Shown piece by piece: positions 29,187 through 35,902 of a stretch of DNA of 35,902 nucleotides. The notes beneath the pieces are model-generated. The model had not been told where the DNA came from. It worked only from the letters and a program-made list of their open reading frames with translations, and ran no database searches. The number at the start of each line of letters is the position of its first letter. The first letter of the stretch is position 1. The DNA is from Candidatus Omnitrophota bacterium (GTDB lineage Bacteria; Omnitrophota; Gorgyraeia; Zapsychrales; Fredricksoniimonadaceae): NCBI GenBank assembly GCA_903908245.1, contig CAIVRE010000019.1, positions 1 through 35,902 on the forward strand, given 5' to 3'. The translations under genes and the position numbers were made by a program.

Positions 29187-29215
29187 TTGTTTTTTAAAAA
29201 TTTGTTTGTTATGAT
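29187..29215 (+). promoter_or_regulatory. Promoter of tRNA-Ala
   Basis: TTGTTT at 29187-29192 and TATGAT at 29210-29215 are 17 bp apart. The tRNA begins 14 bases after the -10 box, as expected. The surrounding DNA is strongly AT-rich. Confidence 0.55.
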
Positions 29216-29228
29216 ATTCGCCTTATTC

Positions 29229-29305
29229 GGGTCAGTAGCTCAGTTTGGGAGAGCGCCTCGTTCGCAATGAGGAGGTCGTGGGTTCGATCCCCATCTGATC
29301 CACCA
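29229..29305 (+). tRNA. tRNA-Ala (anticodon CGC)
   Basis: The 77-nt gene folds as a cloverleaf: acceptor stem GGGTCAG/CTGATCC (one G-U pair), a D-arm with AGCTCAG, anticodon stem CCTCG/TGAGG enclosing TTCGCAA (anticodon CGC), a T-arm with GGTTCGATCC, and an encoded CCA at 29303-29305. It reads GCG codons. Confidence 0.95.
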
Positions 29306-29381
29306 GTTTCCTTCCCCAAGAAAAAAGCCGTCATCCAGAAATGGAGACGGCTTTTTTCCTATATGAGAGAAGGAAACTGGT
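29302..29381. repeat. 13-bp perfect inverted repeat starting in the tRNA 3' end
   Basis: accagtttccttc at 29302-29314 (including the encoded CCA) is the exact reverse complement of gaaggaaactggt at 29369-29381. The pair flanks the terminator hairpin, giving a nested double palindrome. It is inverted rather than direct, so it is not a normal tRNA attachment-site duplication. Confidence 0.8.
29321..29357 (+). terminator. Rho-independent terminator after tRNA-Ala
   Basis: aaaaaagccgtc (29321-29332) pairs with gacggctttttt (29346-29357). Inside, TCCA/TGGA extend the stem around a GAAA tetraloop. With an A-run before and a T-run after, it could act in both directions. Confidence 0.85.
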
Positions 29382-29421
29382 AGTCCTGGCTAGGCCTCCG
29401 GACTAGCCAGGGCACCTACCA
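29378..29421. repeat. Imperfect palindrome of unknown role
   Basis: tggtag/ctacca form an outer stem and cctggctag/ctagccagg a 9-bp inner stem, with a few unpaired bases between them and a 9-base loop gcctccgga. No U-tract follows. The remaining bases up to 29615 show no gene or clear RNA; only a possible TATAAT (29479-29484) without a well-spaced -35 box. Confidence 0.6.
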
Positions 29422-29615
29422 TTATGAGCATTCATAGAAGAAGCTAATAGAAAGATCTTTGAATATGTGCAAATATATTATAATTGAAAAAGAGCTCATT
29501 CAACGATCGGCTTTTTGAGCCCCTTTGAGTTTGAGAGGCTGGCGAGACCGAATTGATTGGTTTGATAACAATGTTTCCACTGTTTTCAAAAGTTTAAATA
29601 GACCGGAGCACAAAA

Positions 29616-30062
29616 ATGTCGGATCGACGCAGGCCGCCTGTTAAAAAATCAGATGAAATATTGGAAAATGTTTTTGCAGGGCATCGCGAAGCTCTGATCG
29701 GCGGCAGGGAGAACGGGAAGCGGTATCTGCTGAATTTTCTCGATAAGTTCAACTCGATCCCCAACGCGGTGAAGTTTTTCATCTATGATCTTTTGGCAGA
29801 AGACGCCTATCAGGTCGACGATCTTGTCTTATGCCGGCAAGCGGTAGACCGTGCCGGTGAATATCTGGAGGAAGCGCGGGCAAAAAATACCCGCCAATTA
29901 ACCGAATACCTGCCCTCACTCCGTTTTGTCGAACGGGGAATATCGATCACGGTCGAGGCGGGTGAATATGAATCGGCTCTTTCTTTTTGTGATCGGGCCA
30001 TTGAAAACGGTTTGGGTAAGGCGTATGCCGCTAAAAGGGCTTCTATAGAAAAGATGCTGTAG
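29616..30062 (+). CDS. Hypothetical protein with TPR-like C-terminus
   Basis: CCGGAG lies seven bases before the ATG. The 148-residue product is cytoplasmic (no signal or membrane segment), basic at the N-terminus and largely helical. The C-terminal part (EAGEYESALSFCDRAIENG...AYAAKRASIEKML) has the spacing of a single TPR-like helix pair. I recognise no family. It is the first gene after the tRNA and its palindromes, followed by another orphan gene 58 bp on. Confidence 0.65.
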   Translation: MSDRRRPPVKKSDEILENVFAGHREALIGGRENGKRYLLNFLDKFNSIPNAVKFFIYDLLAEDAYQVDDLVLCRQAVDRAGEYLEEARAKNTRQLTEYLPSLRFVERGISITVEAGEYESALSFCDRAIENGLGKAYAAKRASIEKML

Positions 30063-30120
30063 TGATGATGGGCGAAACGAGAGGGCATAGGGTTTTTAAA
30101 AAATCAGGAGAAGATAATCC

Positions 30121-30915
30121 ATGAAGATCTACCGCCACTGGGCATTAGAAAAAGCGAGGATCACTATCGGCCGCGAGGAAAAGGAGATCCGTTGCTGGGG
30201 AGGGTCGTTCACTTCGATGGAGGAGGCGAGGGCCAACGCACTCGAGCGGGCGTCCTGGGTCCAAAAGAAGGTGAGGGGCCAGCGCGTCGAGACGCCCGAT
30301 TACGAGGCGGCCATCCGCGAGGAGATATTGGAGGAGATCAGCCCTGAGGCTGTGGTGACGCGCAACCGCTATGGGGCGAAGATCCTCAACGTTGAGAGGC
30401 TCATGTTCCTCGATATCGACCACGCGCCCTTTAACCTTATGAAGATGTTCGCGAAGCGGGACGTCAAGACAGAAGCCATCGCGCGGATCGAGAAGCTTGC
30501 AGCCACACCCAAATACGCTCATTTGGGTTTTCGCATTTACGAGACCAGCAAAGGGATCCGGGTCATTGTGACAGGCAGAGATTTCGAGGCCAGGGGCTCC
30601 GAAGCCCAGGCCCTGATGAAAGATTTCGGCTGCGACGGACTTTATATTGTTCTATGCCTTAAGCAGAACTGTTTCCGGGCACGGCTTACTCCCAAGCCCT
30701 TCCGCCTTAAACTGGTGAGGATGAAGTTCATCTACCCTTACGAACCCGCACAGGAGGCGACGCAGAAGGAATGGCTTAAAGTCTATGAGCAAGCCAGCGG
30801 AGGTTTTGCTACCTGCCGTTTTATCAAGACCGTCGGCCAGCAGGGTTTCGAGAGCCCGGTGGTGAAGTACCACGACACCGAGACCGGAGTCTACAAGACC
30901 TGCCCCTTGGCGTAA
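30121..30915 (+). CDS. Conserved uncharacterised protein, possibly nucleic-acid enzyme-like
   Basis: The 264-residue protein resembles a widespread uncharacterised bacterial family that I recall only by its motifs: TRNRYGAKILN, MFLDID, FRIYETSKGIRVIVTG, CFRARLTPKP and KYHDTETG. The hhhDhD motif followed by a G-x-R-V strand recalls archaeo-eukaryotic primase-like folds, but this is weak. There is no signal peptide. By eye the gene is richer in G+C than its neighbours, which could indicate transfer. AGGAG lies about 10 bases before the ATG. Confidence 0.7.
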   Translation: MKIYRHWALEKARITIGREEKEIRCWGGSFTSMEEARANALERASWVQKKVRGQRVETPDYEAAIREEILEEISPEAVVTRNRYGAKILNVERLMFLDIDHAPFNLMKMFAKRDVKTEAIARIEKLAATPKYAHLGFRIYETSKGIRVIVTGRDFEARGSEAQALMKDFGCDGLYIVLCLKQNCFRARLTPKPFRLKLVRMKFIYPYEPAQEATQKEWLKVYEQASGGFATCRFIKTVGQQGFESPVVKYHDTETGVYKTCPLA

Positions 30916-30965
30916 TAGCTTCAACCTGCGCGGATGAGGACATGGGAATCGGTGGTTATAGTCAG

Positions 30966-30993
30966 TTGACTTTTGCTTTTGATTAGGTATTCT
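30966..30993 (+). promoter_or_regulatory. Sigma-70-like promoter before small exported proteins
   Basis: TTGACT (30966-30971) and TATTCT (30988-30993) are 16 bp apart in the 180-bp gap ahead of the 93-residue gene. This leaves a 5' leader of about 95 bases with no clear hairpin. Confidence 0.5.
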
Positions 30994-31095
30994 TAGTTAA
31001 GCGATCTCTAAAGCGAAATTGGCACGGGGATTATATTAAGTTGAGACTAGCCGCATAAAACGGATAGCGATATAACCAAATATTGGGAGGGGCAG

Positions 31096-31377
31096 ATGAG
31101 GGTGAAAAGAGTGTTTTTGATGGGCGTGCTTCTTGTTGGTTGCGTTCTCTGGGCAGGATTAAAACAAGCACAGGCTCAAGACGCTGTGGCGACACAACCT
31201 ATTGCTGGAGATAAAGTTCAAGCGGGGCAGGATATGATGGCAACGGCCCCTGATCAGGATGAAATGAAGGCGGCTGCTGAAGATAAGGCTACTGAAGAGG
31301 CATTAAAGGATTCGGACATGGCTGAAAAGGATACGCAGGCTTTAGCTAACGTCGAGGCTGAGCCTGTTCAGAAATAA
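31096..31377 (+). CDS. Small exported Ala/Asp/Glu-rich protein
   Basis: GGGAGGGG precedes the ATG. The 93-residue product has a signal peptide (VFLMGVLLVGCVLWAGL, likely cut after AQA) and a mature part of about 65 acidic residues rich in Ala, Asp, Glu and Lys, probably helical or disordered. No family is recognised. It lies 31 bp before another small exported protein and is probably cotranscribed with it. Confidence 0.65.
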   Translation: MRVKRVFLMGVLLVGCVLWAGLKQAQAQDAVATQPIAGDKVQAGQDMMATAPDQDEMKAAAEDKATEEALKDSDMAEKDTQALANVEAEPVQK

Positions 31378-31408
31378 ATATAATCATGTTTATACCAGAG
31401 GAGGGATT

Positions 31409-31777
31409 ATGGTCACTAAGATGTCACGGATGGGTATTGTTTTAGGTATCGTTGTTATTTTTGTTAGTGTAGCACATGCTCAACAGGCAGCTCCCACAGG
31501 GAAATCACAGGGGTCAGGTGAGGGAGCCCAGCTGCGCCAGGAGATCCAGTCTTTGCGGCAGCAGGCGGCACCGTTACGTACACAAATTCAGCAGCTTCAG
31601 GCGCAGATCAAGCCGATACGGGAGCAATTGCGGATAATCCAGGAGAAGATCAAGGCGGATCGTGAAAAACTTGAACAGTTGCGTGGAGAACATCGAGGAG
31701 AACATCGGGAACATAAGCAGCATTCGCAGGGACAGGGGACAACCGCGCCTGTACCCGCTCCCACAGCAGGTCAGTGA
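31409..31777 (+). CDS. Small exported coiled-coil protein
   Basis: The 122-residue product follows GAGGAGGG. It has a signal peptide ending VAHA|QQ, a Gln/Leu/Ile/Arg-rich coiled coil at about 42-95 with clear heptads, a short EHRGEHREHK repeat, and a Pro/Ala/Thr/Gly tail. It looks like a periplasmic or envelope helical spacer. Two terminators follow, so it ends the unit. Confidence 0.7.
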   Translation: MVTKMSRMGIVLGIVVIFVSVAHAQQAAPTGKSQGSGEGAQLRQEIQSLRQQAAPLRTQIQQLQAQIKPIREQLRIIQEKIKADREKLEQLRGEHRGEHREHKQHSQGQGTTAPVPAPTAGQ

Positions 31778-31793
31778 TAGATGTTTTGATTTG

Positions 31794-31832
31794 GATCCCT
31801 GTGGTTGATTATTCAGCCACGGGGATCTTTTT
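31794..31832 (+). terminator. Strong Rho-independent terminator
   Basis: gatccctgtggttga (31794-31808) pairs with tcagccacggggatc (31813-31827) over 15 bp with two G-U pairs. The loop is TTAT and the tail is TTTTT. It lies 16 bp after the coiled-coil gene. Confidence 0.88.
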
Positions 31833-31895
31833 AAGGATTTAGATCAAGCGGTTAGCGAAGATATTCCGGTGCGCACTGGCGCATGCGTTTAAGAG

Positions 31896-31927
31896 CCTCT
31901 TTCTTTCAGGAAGAGGTTTTTCTTTTT
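31896..31927 (+). terminator. Second Rho-independent terminator
   Basis: cctctttc (31896-31903) pairs with ggaagagg (31909-31916), loop TTTCA, followed by TTTTTCTTTTT. It lies about 65 bases after the first terminator, with no gene between them. The rest of the 316-bp gap holds only the promoter reported separately. Confidence 0.7.
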
Positions 31928-31982
31928 AGGGTGCCATCCATTCTTCGTTAATGTCTTATCCTCCTGTTATACCCGGGTACAA

Positions 31983-32011
31983 TTGATTCATTCTGCTTCC
32001 CTCTTTAGTAT
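31983..32011 (+). promoter_or_regulatory. Sigma-70-like promoter
   Basis: TTGATT (31983-31988) and TAGTAT (32006-32011) are 17 bp apart and lie downstream of both terminators and upstream of the 216-residue gene, whose AAAGGA site is near 32080. Confidence 0.45.
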
Positions 32012-32093
32012 ACCTTCAGTGAAGTTTCAACGCTTCGCAGTCCTTCTCAAGAGAGAGGGATGGTGTTAATTAAAACCGAAAGGAACGTGCACC

Positions 32094-32744
32094 ATGAAGG
32101 AAACAAATTTAAAACTTATTTTTGTCGTTACGGCAGCGATGGTATTTTCAGGTTTTTCTGTGCGTGCGGCAGACACTGCAAGTGTCCGTCATGAGTCTGG
32201 TGAGATTACCTGGGTGGATCTTAATCAGGGGAAGTTGCAGCTAAGAAGTGATGTGTCCCCGGGCAAGGGAGATATATTCGAATATCGTATTACTCAGAAT
32301 GAGACGCGGGTTACTGATCCTACAGACAAGAAACTTCTTACCGTCGAAGATCTTTGGCCCGGGCAACAGGTTAAGATCGACGTGATTAACGGGAGTGAAG
32401 AGAAGATCGTTCAAAAGGTCGTCGTTAACCGTAACAAGAAGGTTTATTTGCAGCAAGCTTATGGCGAAGTCAAGGAGATAGATGAGGCGGGGACTCTGGT
32501 GGTGGCAGAAAGATCAAAGACGGGGGTGGCGGACAGGGTGTTGTCGTATTTTATTTTTGAACCAAAGACCCTTGTTGTTATGCAAAGCCCAAGCCGCAAG
32601 CCTGTTGAATTACTGGTCAAGCCGGGAGATATCGTAAAAGTTGAATTTGTGGTGAAGAACAAGAAACAGCAGGCACAGTACATTACGCTGTATGCGCCAA
32701 CGGTTGTAAGCACAACTACAACAACCATTATCACAACACGATAA
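32094..32744 (+). CDS. Exported protein with two beta-rich repeats
   Basis: The 216-residue product has a signal peptide ending VRAA and two similar beta-rich halves: GEITWVDLNQGKL...WPGQQVKIDV and GEVKEIDEAGTLV...KPGDIVKVEFV. Each has a strand-turn pattern that suggests an OB-like or small barrel fold of the kind seen in DUF5666-type proteins. The end is Thr-rich (STTTTTIITTR). Function is unknown. It heads a short unit with a lipoprotein gene and the GtrA-glycosidase gene. Confidence 0.7.
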   Translation: MKETNLKLIFVVTAAMVFSGFSVRAADTASVRHESGEITWVDLNQGKLQLRSDVSPGKGDIFEYRITQNETRVTDPTDKKLLTVEDLWPGQQVKIDVINGSEEKIVQKVVVNRNKKVYLQQAYGEVKEIDEAGTLVVAERSKTGVADRVLSYFIFEPKTLVVMQSPSRKPVELLVKPGDIVKVEFVVKNKKQQAQYITLYAPTVVSTTTTTIITTR

Positions 32745-32777
32745 TTTCGATAATGGCGGCAACTGAAAGGAAGCAAT

Positions 32778-32945
32778 ATGTTTAATAAGATCAAGAGCGC
32801 GTTATTGATCCTGGTCTGTATTGCTGTGGTTATGCCGTTGGAAAGCTGTTTGTTCAATCGGCAGGAACGGCAGTCGGATGATGACCATTATAAACATGAA
32901 CCTCGCATGTCAGACCGTGCGGTCCTCGACAGGAATGCTCGTTGA
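32778..32945 (+). CDS. Small lipoprotein (55 residues)
   Basis: The ORF is preceded by AAAGGAAG. It encodes a basic start, a hydrophobic stretch (LLILVCIAVVM) and a lipobox-like LESC, so Cys would be lipidated after signal peptidase II cleavage. The mature peptide is short, charged and His/Asp/Arg-rich. The TGA overlaps the TTG start of the next gene (TTGA), which suggests coupling. Confidence 0.65.
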   Translation: MFNKIKSALLILVCIAVVMPLESCLFNRQERQSDDDHYKHEPRMSDRAVLDRNAR

Positions 32946-35602
32946 ATACCAAAAGAGAAATGATCCGGTTTTATATTGCCGGGCTTTTTACAGGGGCGAC
33001 GGACTTTGGCATCTATTATTTATTGATCCCTTTTTTGCCTTTTAGTGTTTCCAAAGGGATCTCATTTTCCTGCGCGGGTATTGTCGGGTATTTGTTCAAT
33101 AAATACTGGATATTTTCATGCGATCAGCCGTCATACGCGGAGGTCGGGCGGTATGTGTTTATTAATATTCTTGCGTTGGGCATGAATATTTTAACCAATC
33201 AACGCATCCTCAACGTATGGCCAGGGTCAATTTTCCCCGCGTTGGTCCTTGCCTCGATAGTAACAGGTGTATTTACGTTTGTTTGTTATAAATGGTGGGT
33301 CTTCAGGACATTGTTAAAAGAGGGCGTTTCTTTTATATGGTGGAAATGGTTCCCATGGAGGTTCTTAGTCAAGGATGTGGCGCGCAGGCATGGTTTTTTG
33401 GATCCTGACAAGATCCTTTCTGCGTTACAGAACTTTGCGCAGCCTTCAGAAGTGGTCGCTCCGCTGGAATTGGTCCGTTCGGGTGTTGTTTTGCATGCCC
33501 GCGGGCTGATCAATAGCCTGGCTATTCAGCATAACCTCGATTGGATCTGGCCTTTTTGGGTTGAATGCCAATACGATCCCAAGAACGACGCGTTCATTCC
33601 CCGTTCGTTTTCGTTAACACAGATCAATCTCACTCACCGGAATTGGACGGCGTTGGGCGTGCCGGATTGTGCGGAATTCCCTCTAATCGACCCCCGGGGC
33701 CTGGTAACGCCATTTTTTGATAGCTGGTCTATTGATGCCTGGGTCATCCCGAAAGAGGGGGCGTCATTGATCCCGTCGCGTTGTTCCAGTGTAGTACAGG
33801 CTATGGTCATCAATGACAATCTGTGCGTGACCACAGAATTCAATTTTGATCAGTGCAGGTTGCAATTGAAGGCGCAGGTTATTGGGAGTGCCCAGGCGCC
33901 TGTTTGCCAGATCAGGATCATGGGGTCTTCATTGAAAGAAGCCCGGCTGGTCATTTCTCTGAGGCCGTATAACCCCGAAGGGGTAAGTTTTATTAATAAT
34001 ATTACGTTTCTTTCTGACTCGCCGGGTTGGCAGGTTAACCATGAGAGTCATGTTTATTTGGATAAGTCTCCGGATCAGTATGTGTTCTCCGACTATCATC
34101 GAGGTGATGTTTACAGCCGTTTGTCGACAGATGAAACAGAGAAAGACGTTTCATGTAATGTCGGCCTTGCGACCGCGGCCGCGTTATATCTATTGGAAGC
34201 CGGGCTGCCACAAACAATAACCGTTTCGGTGCCTTTAACCAAGAAGATGGAAAATGGGCCTTATCCTCAATATCAGGAAACGGCCAGAGATGGCTGGAAG
34301 AACAGCCTCCTGGGCGCGTGTTCCTTGCAGATCCCCGATCAGCATTTTCAGTTCCTTTATGAAGCCGCGATCCACACCATGGTCTTGCATTCTCCAAAGG
34401 AAGTTTATCCCGGGCCATATATTTACCGTCGTTTCTGGTTCCGGGATGCGGCTTTTATATTACAAGCTTTGTTGAGTGTCGGGCTGAAGGAGCGTGTTCG
34501 CAGGGCTTTGGATTGTTTTCGTGCCCGTCAGACGGCGCAGGGGTATTTTCTTTCGCAGGAAGGGGAGTGGGATTCGAATGGCGAGGCTTTGTGGATCATG
34601 CATCAGTATTGTGCGATGACGGGGAGCCTTCCGCCCAAAGAATGGAGAGACTCGGTCATCAAGGCGGGCCTGTGGATCTGCAACAAGCGGCTGTCGGGGG
34701 ATTTGAAATTGCCGCACGCGGGTTTACTGCCGTCGGGATTCAGCGCGGAACATTTGGGCCCGAATGACTTTTATTATTGGGATGATTTCTGGGGTGTTGC
34801 GGGATTAAGGTCGGCGGCCTTTCTGGCTGCGAGGTATGAGGATAAAGACAGGGCGGTGCTTTTTGATAAGGAGTCCTCGGCATTGCTTCTGTGCATGGAA
34901 CAGAGTTTGATCAATGTCGAACTGCGCTTAAAACGCAAGGCGATACCGGCCTCTCCCTATCGCCGTATGGACTCCGGCGCGATCGGTTCTTTGGTCGGTA
35001 GTTATCCGTTGCGTGTTTTGGAAGGGAGCGACCCCAGGATCCTGGATACAGCTGAATTCCTGATGAAAAAGTGTTTGGTTCATGGCGGCTTCTTTCATGA
35101 CATGACCCATTCCGGGATCAATCCTTACCTTACGCTGCATTTAGCGCAAGTGCTCCTGCGGGCGGCGGATCCCAGGTATTTTGCTTTGATGAGTGCCGTG
35201 GCTAAACTGGCAACAGCTACCGGCCAATGGCCTGAGTCGGTGCATCCACGCACCGGCGGCGGGTGTATGGGGGATGGTCAGCATGTCTGGGCCGCGGCCG
35301 AATGGGTGCTTATGATCAGGAATTGTTTTGTCCGGGAAGAGGATGATCGATTGATCCTGTGTTCCGGCATCCCCAGGGCCTGGATCGAGAAACAGCAAAC
35401 AATGGTTTTCGGCCCGGCGCCGACACGATTTGGGGATATTCAGATCTCTATAAAACCGCAAAGGCCGAAGATCCTTGTTGAATGGCGCGGGCAATGGTTC
35501 ACGAAAGAGCCATTGATCGATATCCATTTGCCCGGGTTTATGAATATAACGATCCTGCCCGGTACAAATTCCTTTGAGTTAAAAGAAGAGACAGACAAAT
35601 GA
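32942..35602 (+). CDS. GtrA-like membrane domain fused to (alpha/alpha)6 glycosidase-like domain
   Basis: The TTG start (AGGA about 8 bases upstream) is preferred; an ATG six codons later is possible. Of 886 residues, ~5-125 are a four-helix GtrA-like domain (FYIAGLFTGATDFGIYYLL, GYLFNKYWIF, TFVCYKWWVF), a family linked to export of polyprenyl-linked sugars. The remainder is a large soluble part: beta-rich ~160-430, then a helical toroid-like region from ~480 with FWFRDAAFILQALL, GEWDSNGEALWIMHQY, DDFWGVAGL and GDGQHVWAAAEW, resembling six-hairpin glycosidases such as GH15. It could trim or remodel a lipid-linked glycan. I cannot assign catalytic residues with certainty. Confidence 0.8.
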   Translation: MNTKREMIRFYIAGLFTGATDFGIYYLLIPFLPFSVSKGISFSCAGIVGYLFNKYWIFSCDQPSYAEVGRYVFINILALGMNILTNQRILNVWPGSIFPALVLASIVTGVFTFVCYKWWVFRTLLKEGVSFIWWKWFPWRFLVKDVARRHGFLDPDKILSALQNFAQPSEVVAPLELVRSGVVLHARGLINSLAIQHNLDWIWPFWVECQYDPKNDAFIPRSFSLTQINLTHRNWTALGVPDCAEFPLIDPRGLVTPFFDSWSIDAWVIPKEGASLIPSRCSSVVQAMVINDNLCVTTEFNFDQCRLQLKAQVIGSAQAPVCQIRIMGSSLKEARLVISLRPYNPEGVSFINNITFLSDSPGWQVNHESHVYLDKSPDQYVFSDYHRGDVYSRLSTDETEKDVSCNVGLATAAALYLLEAGLPQTITVSVPLTKKMENGPYPQYQETARDGWKNSLLGACSLQIPDQHFQFLYEAAIHTMVLHSPKEVYPGPYIYRRFWFRDAAFILQALLSVGLKERVRRALDCFRARQTAQGYFLSQEGEWDSNGEALWIMHQYCAMTGSLPPKEWRDSVIKAGLWICNKRLSGDLKLPHAGLLPSGFSAEHLGPNDFYYWDDFWGVAGLRSAAFLAARYEDKDRAVLFDKESSALLLCMEQSLINVELRLKRKAIPASPYRRMDSGAIGSLVGSYPLRVLEGSDPRILDTAEFLMKKCLVHGGFFHDMTHSGINPYLTLHLAQVLLRAADPRYFALMSAVAKLATATGQWPESVHPRTGGGCMGDGQHVWAAAEWVLMIRNCFVREEDDRLILCSGIPRAWIEKQQTMVFGPAPTRFGDIQISIKPQRPKILVEWRGQWFTKEPLIDIHLPGFMNITILPGTNSFELKEETDK

Positions 35603-35820
35603 TGAAGTTATTTGCTCCCAGTCATCAGGATTCTATTTTATTGAGTTCCGGAGAACACATTGATCCGGAAGAGATCGAGGAGGTTTATACAAAGGTTGCT
35701 CCTATTAAAGAGATGTGTGTGTTTATTGTGTCTGGAATGCAGGGCGTACGCAGATCTAAAGTTTTGTGGGCTATCATTGTAGAGCGTCAGCATCGATTGG
35801 ACATGTTGGGGAAAAATTGA
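35599..35820 (+). CDS. Stand-alone fragment of AMP-forming acyl ligase C-terminal domain
   Basis: The ATG overlaps the preceding stop. The 73 residues include SSGEHIDPEEIEEVY...IKEMCVF and LWAIIV, matching the start of the C-terminal lid domain of acyl-CoA/acyl-ACP synthetases. The ligase N-terminal domain is absent, and the lid breaks off after LWAII, before the region that normally carries the catalytic Lys. It may be a remnant of a split or decayed gene, or a small partner of another protein. Confidence 0.6.
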   Translation: MMKLFAPSHQDSILLSSGEHIDPEEIEEVYTKVAPIKEMCVFIVSGMQGVRRSKVLWAIIVERQHRLDMLGKN

Positions 35821-35850
35821 GTTTGCAGATTTGATCCTGGTTTGGGTAAA

Positions 35851-35902
35851 ATGGGCAGGTTAAAACCGCTCAAGAAAAGGACCCAAATGAATACGCCCCA
35901 AG
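35851..35902 (+). CDS. Start of an unidentified gene (runs off the window)
   Basis: An ORF opens at ATG 35851 and stays open to the edge. A second in-frame ATG at 35887, with AAAAGGA 5 bases upstream, is the better start. Only a few codons are visible, so no function can be given. Confidence 0.35.
   Translation, partial: MGRLKPLKKRTQMNTPQ

Noticed and set aside
29229-29381. tRNA attachment site of an integrated element
   Set aside because: The tRNA-end copy is inverted, not direct, and no integrase gene is present nearby, so the evidence is insufficient.

Overview
The window reads as chromosomal DNA of a diderm bacterium with about 50% GC. Candidatus Omnitrophota is the best guess. Three things point there: a giant repetitive ORF, a 1,228-residue secreted protein of a type I associate with that phylum, and a gsp/pil-type pseudopilus cluster. 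This is inference; there is no rRNA here to confirm it. Almost every gene is on the + strand.

Region 1 (1-8681) is the 3' end of a giant gene whose start lies upstream. About 8 kb encodes 205 tandem copies of a 13-residue unit, with Asn-Trp recurring every 39 bp and no register slip. A helical, coiled-coil C-terminal domain follows. Six bases downstream is a 441-residue exported protein with one C-terminal membrane helix and an internal duplication (8688-10013).

Region 2 (10010-15398) overlaps that gene and encodes a non-standard F-type ATPase in the order alpha, epsilon, c, c', b-delta fusion, gamma, beta. The catalytic motifs are intact. No subunit a is present, there are two different c-type subunits, epsilon lacks its C-terminal helices, and both halves of the usual delta/alpha contact are missing.

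Region 3 (15421-25274) follows after 22 bp. It is a type II secretion/pseudopilus cluster: gspE, gspF, a metallopeptidase, gspG, gspI, gspJ, gspK, then from an internal promoter gspL/pilM-N, gspM/pilO, a TPR protein and a secreted or anchored SNase-like nuclease. Secretin, GspC and prepilin peptidase genes are not in the window.

Region 4 (25442-29128) is a large exported protein with a possible degenerate FHA-like segment. Region 5 (29129-30915) holds tRNA-Ala(CGC), a strong terminator, nested palindromes and two poorly characterised genes. Region 6 (31096-32945) is a run of small exported proteins, including a 55-residue lipoprotein. Region 7 (32942-35820) is a GtrA-glycosidase fusion followed by a stand-alone fragment resembling the C-terminal domain of an AMP-forming acyl ligase. 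A further ORF begins at the window edge.

The main candidate for a new system is regions 1 and 2, possibly with 3: a giant Trp-ladder repeat protein, a membrane protein that could bridge periplasm and cytoplasm, and an F1-like ATPase with an atypical membrane sector, packed as one apparent transcription unit. I suggest a surface or periplasmic machine powered by a rotary-type ATPase, broadly analogous to the F1-like ATPases of gliding mycoplasmas. That analogy is inference.
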